Below are positions 9,416 through 21,042 of a DNA stretch of 64,000 bases, in pieces; position 1 is the first letter of the stretch, and the number at the start of each line of letters is the position of its first letter. Origin of the DNA: Nereocystis luetkeana (taxonomy: Eukaryota; Sar; Phaeophyceae; Laminariales; Laminariaceae). The notes under the pieces are model-generated. The model did not search any database and was not told where the DNA came from. It saw nothing but the letters and a program-made list of their open reading frames with translations. A program made the position numbers and the translations under genes. Location: assembly GCA_031213475.1 (NCBI GenBank), contig JARUPZ010000021.1, forward strand, positions 620,001 through 684,000. The letters run 5' to 3'.

Positions 9416-12280
9416 CGAGGGAGTGTGTGTGATCTGCTGCACTCCTTAATTATATAAAACTGTACCAGGTACCAGGTATTCAGTGTGAAGGTGGATTTTC
9501 TTATTTTCCTCGAAATATCACCCCTTCCTTGTGCGTGTCTTATTCTTGCGGTGCTTGATGTCTTTTACTGCATGTGGATGCAATCCAACAAGATATAATG
9601 TCGCCTCTGGCAAAGTGGCAACACAACCACAACGTAGCAATACGTGCAATTTCGGCCGCAGCAATGGTGGTGCATAAGACGCATGTCCCTGGATACACAC
9701 AACAATCACTACCATCATCACCGTTTTGTTATACCACTGCACGAATTACTCCAGACTTTTTCCAAGCAATTAGTCCCGAAGCACACTTTTTGCGTGAAAC
9801 TCAACAAGATGGGTTAATTGAGAATTATCGTCAGAACAACAAGCAGCGCGCCTGACTTTTATTGTATAGTGCAGCGCGCGTTATTCCTTACCATTACAAA
9901 AAAAGTGCCCCCCCATCATGAAAAAAGTGTATAATGCCACAGCTGGCTTTGGCTTGAAGGCCGATCGATGCTGTATCATAATCGTAATTTATTAAATGGG
10001 AACGGGGTCTTTATCTTGGCATCCAGCGTGTACCAGGAGAGGAAAGCTGGAAAAAGCTGGCTTTCCCTGCTATATTCCGCACTAAAAAAACAGGGAGGGG
10101 GAGTCAGTCATGTACATAGATATGCTACCACCACAGACACGGCGAAACATGGAGCCTTGATTGGCTCAGACTGAGAGATTGAGATCGAGAGAGATTAGGA
10201 GGAGGTTGGCTATATTATTGATATCGTTTGTATAATAATGGTGTATATACTTGCTGAGGGCTGTACTATATTACTACTGTACGTACTAGTAATATACTTC
10301 TGGTACTACTACTACTACTTACTGCTGTTGTTGTATAGCAGTCCTACTGCACTGTTATTACGACTATATTACTATTAATACTTTAAACTGCTACTTATAC
10401 TACTATACAGGAGGGGGAGGGAGGAGGGGGGGGGGGAGGGGGGCGTATATACTTATCTGTTGCTTCCCTTATAGTGCTTTGACCATTGACCACGCATCCC
10501 TTTCGAGACGGGGCATGGGGGGGGGGGGTACTCGATATTACGGGGGGGGGTGGGGGGGTGAAAACCCAGAAAAGAGAGTGGCGGTACAGAACTAAGACTA
10601 TACTACAGTATACCTGAACTATTGATATATACCTGGTATTAATAATATACTACAATACTATTACTTTGTACCTCAACAATACTGTACGCCAGAAACTCAG
10701 CAATAATACTACTGTGTACATACAGTACGATTACCACATAATATATTAATACTGCATCTCACCACTCTATTAATAATAATGGTAATACTTCATGACTATT
10801 TTATTGCGCCGACGACTGCGAGTATTACAGTACAACTTCGACGACAACAAAACAAAAACAACAGACGGCGACAACATCAACGACGACAACAACAGCTGCT
10901 GTGCTCGGGGATGGAGCAGATGATGTTCGTTGTTGTTGTTGTTTTTTTCAGCTCTTTCTTCATTCCATTCGTGGGACATCATCATCAGGATCGCAACTTT
11001 TCTTGAGACCGTGCTCGTTATATTACTACGAACTTAAAATACCAATAATGACAAAACAAAGAGCACAACAAGTAGCACCATTAATGCTAATAAATAATAC
11101 CAGGTATATACTGCAGATGATCTGCTGTACTGCGACTGCTGCTGGTGTTGTTGCACTATTATTAGGGGGGGCCATATTAAATACTCGGAGTAGGACCTAC
11201 GGTAGAGACAAAACCTACCAGGTATACAGGTCCACGAGTACCTGGTATTATATTTTCTCTATTTTTACTAACAATATTTGGTTCTATTTACTATGGTCTC
11301 CCGTAACATTACTATTACTAGTACGAAATATACGACGAGACAACGACAAAATGGCAACAACGACGACGATAACAACTAACTACTCGTATACACTACTCGC
11401 TGCGTTGATGCGTTGATGCGTTGATGTGCTGTTTGTTGTCGTCGCTCACCAGCTCTCTCCTCCATAATACCGTTGGGACATTTAAAATATGAAGATATCG
11501 TAAGATACTGTATATGTATCGCCACTACTATACTCGTATAACAGTCGTAAGATATCACAACAGCAAGAAGATGTCGTCAAACAATGAGATACCGAACACA
11601 GCTGTCCAACAAGCGCGAATATCAAGGACATATCAACTGTAACTTCAGTAGTACCAGTACAGCAGTTACAGTAGTAGTACAACACTAGAACAACAGCCGA
11701 GCCTAGCAGCAGCGCAGGAGGCCAGCAGCAGAAAAAAGGCCAGGAGGAGCAGCACAGAGGCCAGATGAGGCCACAGAGGAGGGTGCACCATCAAGATGCA
11801 CCACACCAAATATGTCCGTCTTTATATACGTACCCTTATCGCTGCATTGCGTAGGTATCCATACCCACGCACCCATGGTATCCACGTACACCAGTAAAAA
11901 TCTACGTTTTCGTTCCGGATAATTAAATTAATTTCCTAAAGAATTCAAATTCTCTTCCTGAAACAAATTCCGTCTGGTGTTCTGTGGTAGTCGAACAAAA
12001 ACGAGTCTATAAATTTGAAAAAAAAATCGAAAAAAAAACCAATGTTGATCCGACCTCTACGACTTTTTTACTGCCTCTTCTGTGTGGTCGTGCGAGGTAG
12101 AGACCCTACCGCCGCGTATCATATCATTGCACAGCCGAGCAGCGCCAGCACTGCTGCAGCACAAGCAGCACAACAAGCACAACAAGCAGCAGGACAGAGA
12201 GAAAAAGGCAGCGCAGCCCCAAAGACATCAACTCTGGTGCCCGTTCTCCTTCTTGCAGCTGCTGTGCTCTCGCTGACACG
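9416..12280. other. intergenic A/T-rich DNA with G-runs and trinucleotide tracts
   Basis: Holds a double TACCAGGTA (9463-9478), a G-rich stretch at 10411-10556 with several G-runs, TAC/TAT-rich DNA, GTT/CAA trinucleotide tracts near 10840-10950, and a diverged family A MITE at 11158-11307. A frame at 9574-9855 looks only weakly protein-like. No gene is claimed upstream of 12281. Confidence 0.4.
11158..11307. mobile_element. diverged family A MITE
   Basis: Both ends are recognisable (TTAGGGGGGGCCATA; CTATGGTCTCCCGTAA). The middle is expanded and holds two TACCWGGTA motifs (11217, 11239). Confidence 0.6.
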
Positions 12281-12943
12281 ATGCCGCCGGCCTCCATCCT
12301 GGCCTCCCCTTCGCCCAGGAGGCTTCCCCCACGCCCGCCGGGCAGGCCTCCGCTGCTCCCCACGACGAATAGCACACGCCCCAAGACGGTTCGGAGAGCA
12401 GTGTCATTTTCGGTGGAACTAAAAACAACACAACAAGAAGACACAACATCCTCCGAGCATGCCGGGCACGCACAGCTGCAACACGCGCTGCGGCAGCAGC
12501 AGCAGCATCGGCCGCAAGACAGAGCAGGAGCGGAATCAGCGGCAGCAGCAGCTCTAGCCAGGCGGCCTGCCCTCATGCGCTCGTTGTCTCTGGACGTGAT
12601 CGACAGCTCGCACATCGACCCCATCGAGTTCGCTCGACGGCGCGACCGAGCCAACTCGGAGAGGGCGGGTGGTGTCGTGCCTCAGCAGCATCGCGGGTTG
12701 GCGGTGGTTCCTGTGAACGAATATTACGAGGACGGCGATGGTGATGAGGAAGATGATGATGGTGGTGAGAGTGATTTCGATGGCGAGGTGAAGAAGCCTG
12801 CTAGGACAGACAACTCGTATTCCGCGGAGGAGATCGCTCTGCGCAGGTTTATGACGGCGGTTGCGTGGGGGCCGGGCATGCCCGTCATCAAGCACAACCG
12901 GGGGAAGGGACGGGTCCGACGCGTACTCAAGTTCAACGATCAG
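12281..12943 (+). CDS. first exon of an unrecognised gene (221 codons)
   Basis: Open from ATG 12281 (MPPASILASPSPRRLPPRPP) to a strong donor, AACGATCAG|GTGAGC, ending in phase 0. The N-terminal third is Pro/Arg/Ser-rich. A middle block is Gln/Ala-rich. Then come RSLSLDVIDSSHIDPIEFAR, an acidic run (DGDGDEEDDD) and a C-terminal GMPVIKHNRGKGRVRRVLKF. That last piece resembles the first strands of plant-type pleckstrin-homology domains (Gly..lIKynrkGkpk.r.l.l), which would continue in the next exon; this is a weak family guess. Codon-level complexity and the splice site support coding on this strand. Minus-strand frames over the same DNA are shadows. Downstream exons were not identified with confidence. 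Confidence 0.55.
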
Positions 12944-15130
12944 GTGAGCGAGATGATAAATAAGAGATTCACAGCCCAGCCCAGCACAAGCGAGAGAGGT
13001 CGTACGTATTTTGCGTATCGGTACGAGTATCACATGTATGTCGTGTCCCTACGTGCCCTCTCGGTTGGTGCCCTTGCCAGAACATTCGAATTATTGGTAT
13101 TATTTTTCGTATTTTTTCTAGGTTTAAAAAAAAAAATCGTGGTATGTAGTAAAGAAAAAGTTGGATATACATACGTACGTACGCAGCAATAAGTAGTAAA
13201 GTAAGACATGAAAAGATGTAAGATGTGATACCCCAGGGTACCAGGTACGTCCCTCGTACACACAACCTGGTACAAAAGCATTTCGCGCGATCTTCTGTGT
13301 ACAGGCAAGCTTATGATGTCCGGAAATATAAGACCGTTTTTATGTTGACATCGATATCAATTCGTTCTTTAAATTTTCGGTCATATTGATTGGCATCTTG
13401 GTATGCATTTTCAGCTCCCAAAAGCATCAAGGAGTTTCTCAGTTGTTCTCTGGTACAAGTACCTGGTACAATATGTCCGTAAATATAGAGACCTCATTGA
13501 TTTCAAACGTAATATGTAAATGAACCTTACATTTCCGGACAAAGCGGTTTGGTAAAAAGGTGCCCGGGATATTTTTCATATCTTCTACAAAAGGATGCTC
13601 ATCATGCTTGGTATGAAAGAGGAGAGCAGCAGCAGCAGCAGCGGTGCTGCAAATCATTAGTCCCCCGCTGAAAAGTTTAATAATTGATTGTTCACAGCAG
13701 CAGTCTAGTCGTGATATTTTTTGGTGAGTCCATCTCTTCCTTCCCTCCTTCCGTCCCGGCGGACAACGGAAAGCTCCCGCCATCACAGCAGCAAGCAGCA
13801 CAGCTCACCTCCAGCAGAGAGAGGAAGGAAGACGAGACGGTTACTTGGTTGCGTATGCATGATGAATGCACCCGTATCAAACGCAAGATATCACGCCCCC
13901 CCATCGAAAGATATTTCAAACTACTATTATATTATTGTACTATTGTTCTATTTATACTAACTGCAGTACTCGCGTAACACTAACAACACTGACTGTCTGT
14001 TTCTCCGCGACGGGGGAGACTGCGAAAAACGCACACTACCTGAGTCGGGAGAGATAATATCTAGACTCGGGTGCCTACGACGTACATCCTCGGAGTAAAC
14101 CACAATTTAATGACGGCCACAGACAGGCCCGACCAAGCTGGAAGAAACGAACCGGGTTCGAACCGGTACACGAAAACTTGATAAATAAGTGTGGACAGGG
14201 GTTTCCTCTCGCTCTCCGGGGCAGAAAAAAAAAAAAAAAAACGCAGAGCGATGCGTTTATTACAGCAGCAGTGTTAATAATAGTGGTATACGACACGGAT
14301 GATAAGATTCCAGAACCATCATTTTATTTCCGTTTTGTGCCTCCCTTATTGTTTGTGTCGAGAAGCAGCTTGGAAGTTCGGTGCGGAAGGGTGCGGTGTG
14401 TGTTTTGTCTTTCGTGTTTACCTCTCTTCTAGACAGCTAATGTATTCGGCACGTATTTATGTATACTTCGGTATGTATGTATGTAAGTCAAGTGCTGTAT
14501 GGTGCTCTTCGTGTGGTGCTCAACGTCCTTTCGAAGGTATATCGCTAGGACTGTGTCTCCAGGAGGAGGGGGCGCATGCAGGCCTCAGCGCTCAATAGTT
14601 CGTGTGCCTTTCTCGGACAACCCTGTCCTGGCTGAGATGTGGATCACACGCGCAAGAAAAGCAGGATCCATTAATAATAGAGAGAGAGCGCACATCATGA
14701 CAAACAGTTGGTCCACCAAACACAGCAAGAAAGTAAATCATTATTCTATCAGGAAATCAAATGATCCTGATGAAGAGTTCTTGTCGGCATTTTGCACTCT
14801 GTTTCTGTCTTGTGTGTGTCTGTTTTTTGGAGAGACAGGCGGAATAAAACGGTCAGACCAGACGGACAGAAGACGCCTTCGTTGCTCCGTTGCTCCGGCT
14901 AAAAATATATATTTTATTTTATATTTATTGGTATACTCGTAGATCTTCAGAGCTCTCCCTTCTATCTCGTCTTTGGGGTATTGCACCAACATTGCCCACC
15001 CGCCACACATCGCTAACTCGCCATCAATATACATACCAAGATGACACAGCAACAGCAAGACTTAGTAGTATGGTAGTATTATTATTAGTAGTAGTAGTAG
15101 TAGTAGTAGTAGCGCTTTCGCGGATCCAGT
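12944..15130 (+). other. probable first intron of the 12.3-kb gene
   Basis: Starts with GTGAGCGAG. Contains two TACCWGGTA motifs (13239, 13460), a CAG run near 13627, and a tRNA-like T-arm near 14160 without a full cloverleaf. No exon is supported. Confidence 0.35.
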
Positions 15131-15135
15131 ATAAG

Positions 15136-15219
15136 AACTGCAGTTCCGTTTTGGGGGCAATCCGCTCAAATAGATGTCAAGTAGTTTGTCCCCAAAACGG
15201 GACTGCATTCCTAACAGGG
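15136..15219. mobile_element. truncated family B hairpin MITE
   Basis: Retains the inner arms (CAGTTCCGTTTTGGGG ... GTCCCCAAAACGGGACTGC) but lacks intact TTAACCC ends. Confidence 0.65.
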
Positions 15220-15769
15220 ATAAAGTGCACTATTTATTATTAATAATACTTCTGCTCATCTACTACTACTGTACCGGTGCACAGACAGACACTCTTTACA
15301 GAATAAGTATTATTAATAATAGTAGGTATTAATACTAAAGTTTGTGCTCATGGGCCCCCCCGTTGAGAGCAGGCTCCGGGTTCTGGGTACGTGCGTAAAT
15401 ATTTTTTCCCCCGTTAATGTGTGTCACCGGTGCACGGCGGTACACACGCCTGCCTGCCTTTTTTTGCGGAGGCGGGACCCAATCATAATCATACTGCTTG
15501 TCGCGCAGGCTCTCCTTCTACTAGTAATACTATTACTCCATTATTAGCTCGGTTGTGCTTGCTGTCACATACCTGGTACACATTAGTCACCCCGCCCCAT
15601 ACATGCGAAGTAGACGCCAGGGGCACCACCGTCCGTCTCTTCAAGTCTATTGGTAAAAATAGTACGACTTCTCCTACTACTACTATATAGAAGATACATG
15701 CCGAGGAATGTGTTACCCTCTTTTAGCACTGCATTGCACATACATGTATGTATGTACCTAAATTTGGCT

Positions 15770-15822
15770 CTGATTCCAAGTAACCTGCCCCCAAGACGGG
15801 AGTGCGGCCCTAAACAAGGAAA
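15770..15822. mobile_element. half copy of family B MITE
   Basis: Only the right arm is left (CCAAGTAACCTGCCCCCAAG, then ACGGGAGTGCGG). Confidence 0.5.
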
Positions 15823-17016
15823 ACACGCCAGAGAGCGAGAAGGGTTTACTTTTTGTACTACTACTACTACTACTACTACTGCACTTACTTCAGGTATGTA
15901 TGCACTCGAAACCGTTTCATAGCTTGGGCATCAGTAGTGGTAGTAGTATATGACCCATCGTTCTTACGTGTGGTACTGAGTAGATAGTGGTGGTACTCGA
16001 AGGATTTATTTTCTCGAATCGGGTAGACGAAAATCATACGTACGTGTCGAAGCTTTTCTTGGTTCTTCTGGTGTGGCACTCATTCATGTACTGCATCCCT
16101 CCCACAACAAGCAGCGGCTTCGTGCTCTCGGCAGCAAGCAGGAGCAAGTAGACTATGTCGTGGCGCCTCTCAGAACTACTACTGTAGTGGGCTGTTTTCC
16201 CCTACGCGTTCGTACCCCCAGCGGGTTATTATTTTTTGTTTGATCATTCCGGGTGCCGGGTATCGATTACCTCTGGTCCCCACTACTAGCTGCTGTAGTA
16301 CTACAATATGTACTGTACAGCAGTGTACGTAGCGTTCCACCCACCTGCCCCCATCGTCTACACATACATATCGAGGAGGGACACCTCTTTTCAGAGTGGG
16401 ATTATGTTTGGTACGTGTGTACGTAGGGCGTTTTAATCCAGGACGTGATGCGCCTTCCGCTCAAGTCGCGTGTGCGCTGCTCTTGTGGACTTTTGTTATG
16501 AAGACGGGGAAATAAATGTGTTTTCGTTGTGCATCGGTTCGATTCCGGTCAGATAACGCTCTAATGTACCGCGGTTTTTGACGAACGAACCCGGCACCCT
16601 GTCAGGACCTTATGTATTGATATATTTACCCCATTGGTCCTTACGTTTCCGTCTATTAATATTAAATAGTTAATGGAGCAGTGCGAAACTTCAGAAGAAG
16701 CCTAGCCTTCTAGACTTGACATACTACTAAAACTGGCTTCGTTTATTTACAACGCCCCTGCTTGACACGCGGGAGGGTAGTATGCTTGAAAAAGTATGTT
16801 TAAGTTTTCCTCGAAGATCGCGCTGGCATGGCTTCGTTTATTTACAGCGCGCTTGCTTGACACGCGGGAGGGTAGTAGTATGCTTGAAAGTAAGGTCAAG
16901 TCTTCCTCGAACATCGTGCTGTGACGACTGACTATTATTAATATTTATTACCTGGTAGTAAGTAAGTGCTGCTCTTGTAGTAAGTAGCCGAACGCGCACG
17001 ATGTATGGTGACGTAC
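15823..17016. other. intergenic or intronic, with a tandem duplication at 16732-16921
   Basis: Nothing gene-like was found. Two adjacent copies of a roughly 95-bp unit (TGGCTTCGTTTATTTACA ... GACACGCGGGAGGGTAGTA) occupy 16732-16826 and 16827-16921, with scattered differences. Confidence 0.6.
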
Positions 17017-17125
17017 TATTACGGCGGACCATAGTTAATAGGACCAAATATTGTTAGTAAAAATGGTTAAATATATAGGTTTTTATGTATCCCATAGGTC
17101 CTATTAACTATGGTCCCCCGTAATA
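17017..17125. mobile_element. family A MITE, near-consensus
   Basis: Best-preserved copy: TA|TTACGGCGGACCATAG to CTATGGTCCCCCGTAA|TA, with an uninterrupted core. It serves as the empty-site reference for the copies that carry CCWGGTA. Confidence 0.85.
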
Positions 17126-17283
17126 AATAAAGTACTTGCCGCTCTTTCGAACGAAGGTAACGACGGCAGACAGTTACATTGTCCAGTGATCAATAATCAT
17201 GTTATGTCGTGAAACAGGTCGGTTTCAGTGTTTTCACTTCTTAACCCCCTTGGGAACTGAGAGCAAAAACTGTCCAAAATAAG

Positions 17284-17562
17284 GACGATTTTAGCATCCG
17301 CGGCGGCACGAAGCAGGCCGAGCTGCTGGGCCTGGGGTATCGAGCATGCAGCATGTACATTGTGTCCGAACGTTGCGAACCCTGGTATGGTATTGCATGG
17401 AGCTACGTAGACGACACGTGCGCAGGGCCTGTGGGTGATTACACATGCTCAGGCTGCCCCGCGCTGTTATTCCTGGGCGGGTGGTATAGTACCGCCCTCC
17501 CTGCCTTGTCCCTTTGGATTTCGCTGTCCATTGCTCCCAACGGGGTTGACGTGTCGGTTTGA
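17284..17562 (+). CDS. possible exon, unrecognised
   Basis: A 93-codon frame, open from 17245. It has a G/C-richer start (DDFSIRGGTKQAELLGLGYR) and a Cys-containing middle, ending at a stop at 17560-17562. An AG precedes it at 17282-17283 but without a clear pyrimidine tract. Its phase (0) would allow joining to the exon ending at 12943. The sequence resembles no family I can name; it may be chance. Confidence 0.2.
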   Translation, partial: DDFSIRGGTKQAELLGLGYRACSMYIVSERCEPWYGIAWSYVDDTCAGPVGDYTCSGCPALLFLGGWYSTALPALSLWISLSIAPNGVDVSV

Positions 17563-18029
17563 CTCGCCGTATAACAACGTCGTTAGATAGTTATGGTAGT
17601 AATGTTGCTGTCGCAATCGTCTGTCATCAGTGTCGCGTTGTTGGCGTTATATTTTAGTACTGATCTACCTTTCAAAACTCGCAGGAGGAATTTTACTGAA
17701 AAAATATTTATTTCTTCTGACCAAGCCCAAGCCTGGTCACAGGTGTATACTGCTACTACTGCTGTACCAGGTAAGTAGTTGCCTGCTCCTGAACAAGCCC
17801 TCCCCCCGCGACAAGTATACCTTGTTTTGTTTATCGCACGGAGAGTCCGTTCCGCGTTCATTCCCGCTACTACTACTACTATTAATAACAGGTTTCCATC
17901 CGAAAACGTAGACGTGAGCAGGACTGCTGTGGACGATATTCTTCCATAGTGTTCCATGAACATACATGCCGATGTATACGTACGTAGTAGTGCGGGTATG
18001 GGTCTTTTATTATTTGTACTACTACTACT

Positions 18030-18115
18030 GCAGTTACGTTTTAGGGACAAACCACTCAATTATATTTATAAATAGTCTGTCCCCAAAACGGGACTGCAGT
18101 CGTAAAAGGGCCTTA
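18030..18115. mobile_element. degenerate family B MITE
   Basis: Inner arms are present (TTTAGGGACAAACCACTC ... GTCTGTCCCCAAAACGGGAC). The right end TAAAAGGGCCTTA has lost the TTAA. Confidence 0.6.
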
Positions 18116-18139
18116 GGCGGCCGATTTCGAGGGCCGTTC

Positions 18140-18270
18140 ACGCGTGGGTCAGGTTGGGTCGGCGGGTCGAGTAAGGGTGACCCGACCCGACCCGATCCGT
18201 GTGAGAGCTTGAAGACCCCCTGTCTATTTTGGGAGTCGGTAGTCCGACCATTTTGGACGCGTGAAAACGT
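18140..18270. repeat. GGGTC/GACCC repeat element, copy 1
   Basis: GGGTC words followed by GACCCGACCCGACCCGAT, then GTGAGAGCTTGAAGACCCCC. Longer relatives lie at 38345-38513 and 44165-44350. Confidence 0.55.
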
Positions 18271-18349
18271 ACTGTAAAGTTTAGTGCCGGGGGCGGTTAG
18301 TCGCAGCAGTAGTAGCCAAACCGCGGCGTCACACATCGTATGGCATACC

Positions 18350-18474
18350 TGGTATCATATCATATCATATCATATCATACCATACCATACCATACCATCA
18401 TACCATATCATACCATATCATACCATACCATACCATATCATATCATATCATATCATATCATATCATATCATATA
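18350..18474. repeat. (CATAT/CATAC)n satellite
   Basis: About 125 bp of ATCAT/ACCAT pentanucleotides, starting directly next to a TACCTGGTA motif at 18346. Confidence 0.95.
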
Positions 18475-18653
18475 CCGTAAGTAAGTAGCATTTTTGGTTT
18501 GCATAGCAGCAGAGGTGTATAGGTGTCATGAACCTTTTTTGTTGTCGGTCGTTCGTGCTCTCCACAACGGCTACGCACGAACGGTGCCAAAAAAAATCGA
18601 AAACATGTTTTTTTGTTCGGATGGTTCTCGACAAGACCTTTACTAAGTTTCCT

Positions 18654-18877
18654 TTAACCCTTTTTTTAACTATTACGGGGGGGCATAGTTAACTGGACCA
18701 AATATTGTTACTAAAAATGTTTAAACATATACCTGGTAGGTTTTTATGTGTACCATAGGTCCTGTTGACTATGGTCCCCCGTAATAACTGCAGCCCCGTT
18801 TTGGGGACAAACCAGTCAAACTCCAAGTAGCCTGTCCCCCAAAAGGGACTGACTGCGGTGCTAAATAAATGGGTTAA
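18654..18877. mobile_element. family B MITE interrupted by a family A MITE
   Basis: The outer element starts TTAACCCTTTTTTTAAC at 18654 and resumes at 18787 with CTGCAGCCCCGTTTTGGGG, ending ATGGGTTAA at 18877. Between the two parts sits a complete family A copy. Removing it restores a normal-length family B hairpin. Confidence 0.8.
18671..18786. mobile_element. family A MITE nested in family B
   Basis: Full copy flanked by TA. The core carries CCTGGTA inserted after CATATA (motif at 18730-18738), unlike the reference copy at 17017. Confidence 0.85.
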
Positions 18878-19974
18878 AGGCGCATTTTCGGTACAGTGGC
18901 AACCTTAAGGCTTTTCCCGTTCTTCTGCTGAAAAGACTGAAAACACGATCGCGCCCCCCGTGCTAATTCGACGCTCCTCGCGGCGGGTGCATAGAGATGA
19001 TACGTACCTACTGCTGTGCCTATATATACGTAACGTCTTTGATTTTTTGGCGTCTAGTCTATACTACTCGTAACTAAAACAAGATTGAATATTTCGTGTT
19101 ATAGGGCGCTGTCTTTGCTGCTACGGAGGAGGCACACGCCAGGTTGTACCTGACAAGTCGCTTCCGGACGGAAGCTATATATACCAGGGTATGCGCTACT
19201 GGAAATTGAGCCGGGAACGTTCTTGGTCGCCGACGCGGGAGGCATGGCTGATTAGTTGTAAGGCGGCCTTTCTCGCAACGTACGAGGAAATATTTAGACC
19301 AACCAACGGGCTTAAATATATAGGGACGGAAAAGGAGTACTGCTGCTGCTGCTGTATGTAGCATTGCAAGGGGAGAGAGGGGGGGCATCCGCGATGACGT
19401 GGCCCTAGCTTGTAGCCTAAAGAACCGTGCCTGAGACCTGTTGTCGGACTATCTATATATCATGCGGACAGACGGACGCGTATACACGCAAGAACAAGGC
19501 GGCAAGACGTAAAAGAGGCACGTGGTATTAATATCACTGGTGTAATACATTACCTGGTATTTACTTTTTGCACCTAACCTGGCACACACTGTTCAAACAT
19601 ATACCTGGTTATATACCCGGGTACGTGGTGATTATTAACTTCGTACCAGGTATATACATATATACCATACGCATAAACTTCGGAGTACCTGGTCCATACT
19701 TTAGTGCCTCGGTACTATAATACTTAGTACTGCAACAACCGGTGTCTGATTCCATCATCCTTTTCATCTGGTTGTTGTGATTGCGGTCCACGTTTTTCTT
19801 CTTGTACGTTTCAGTGGATACTGACAATACTGACTGTTATTATTATTTATAGCACCACTAACTGCACCATGTGGATATTCATACCTCGTATATTAGTAGA
19901 ATGATACGCACTGATTTGTTCCCGTATCACCACATACAGATCATACACATCATACACATCATACCAGCCTTGGA
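18878..19974. other. intergenic, nothing recognised
   Basis: Contains TACCWGGTA motifs at 19551 and 19644, with near-matches at 19602 and 19686. No exon was supported. Confidence 0.4.
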
Positions 19975-20017
19975 GACTGCAGTCCTGTTTGCCCCCAAAA
20001 CGGGACTGACTGCAGTT
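19975..20017. mobile_element. collapsed family B MITE
   Basis: Only GCAGTCCTGTTTG..CCCCCAAAACGGGACTG..TTCTAAAAGG is left. The loop and outer ends have been deleted. Confidence 0.5.
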
Positions 20018-20299
20018 CTAAAAGGTCAGGGCCAGCACACCAGTACTATTAATACTATAGTACGGTGGGCATCAAACTACAAACCTGCCGTCATGATTGG
20101 TACGTGTAGTTTTATTCTGCCTTTTCTGCTTCTTGTTCTTCTTCTGCAGCTCAACGCCACCGATTACCGAGTGACCAGATCATTCACCCTCACGACGGAG
20201 ACATAACGGCACTGCACTGGCCCAGTCACCTCCCCGCCTTCGTGTCGGTGGTGCTATTTGTACGTACGGTAGTAGTGGCGGTTGGGTAGTGGCCCCTCT

Positions 20300-20470
20300 A
20301 TAGTGCCGGTCGAGTACTGCCGCTTATACATAGTCCCGGTGAAATCGCTTTGCACAGACGAGATTAATATCCAGTGTGGTATTGATAGTATGCGGTGGGT
20401 ATAGTGCCGGTTGCTGCTATATATATATTATGCCGGTATTATTGGCTGGCGCATATATACCGTCACTATC
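20300..20470 (-). repeat. CCGGCACTATA dispersed repeat, inverted copy
   Basis: Read on the minus strand it has the same order of words as 6946-7140, including the CACTATCAATACCACAC-like core, but with more divergence. Confidence 0.5.
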
Positions 20471-20491
20471 AATATTGCTGCATTCGCATGC

Positions 20492-20600
20492 TATTACGGG
20501 GGTCCATAGTTAATAGGACCAAATATTGTTAGTAAAAATGGGTAAATATATAGGTTTTTATGTATACCATAGGTCCTATTAACTATGGTCCCCCGTAATA
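20492..20600. mobile_element. family A MITE
   Basis: Near-consensus copy, intact ends, uninterrupted core. Confidence 0.85.
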
Positions 20601-20724
20601 ATACGGGCTACATATGGCCCTATAACAGTGGTGGGTATATACATAGCCTAAAGTTTGCGCGTTTTCGTATCTGGTGTCGTTTCTCGTGTTCTGCACAACA
20701 ACCCGAAAAGTTCCTATTAATTGA

Positions 20725-20936
20725 TATTACGGGGGGCCATAGTAAATAGGACCTACGGTACACCCAAAAAACTATATATTTACGTTTTTTTTCCAACAAT
20801 ATTTGGTCCTCTTAACCCTTTTAGGACCCCAGTCCCGATTTGGGGGCAATTCACTTGGAATTAGAATGGTTTGTCCCCAAATCGGGACTGCGGTACTAAA
20901 GGGGTTAACAATGGTCCCCCCTAATAGTAGTGCAAT
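20725..20936. mobile_element. family A MITE interrupted by a family B MITE
   Basis: The left part ends ...TTGGTCCTCTTAA. The right part resumes ...TTAACAATGGTCCCCCCTAATA after a full family B hairpin. The insertion point is the TTAA normally present in family A (CTATTAACTATGG), duplicated on each side. Confidence 0.85.
20812..20908. mobile_element. family B MITE nested in family A
   Basis: A 97-bp hairpin with TTAA at both ends. The arms GTCCCGATTTGGGGGC and GTCCCCAAATCGGGAC have matching changes (GATTT/AAATC), so pairing is kept. Confidence 0.85.
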
Positions 20937-21042
20937 ATATCCTGATTGATGGTGACGGTTTCTGTCGCATCACTGACTTTGACCACTATTTGACCGCGAC
21001 CACCGATATGCTTATACTTCACAGGAAGCTTCTTCCTGTGCA

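Noticed and set aside
14095..14200. tRNA-like T-arm ACCGG-TTCGAAC-CCGGT on the minus strand
   Set aside because: The T-arm is perfect, but the acceptor stem is missing and the best anticodon loop reads TTA, a stop decoder; treated as chance or a tRNA remnant.
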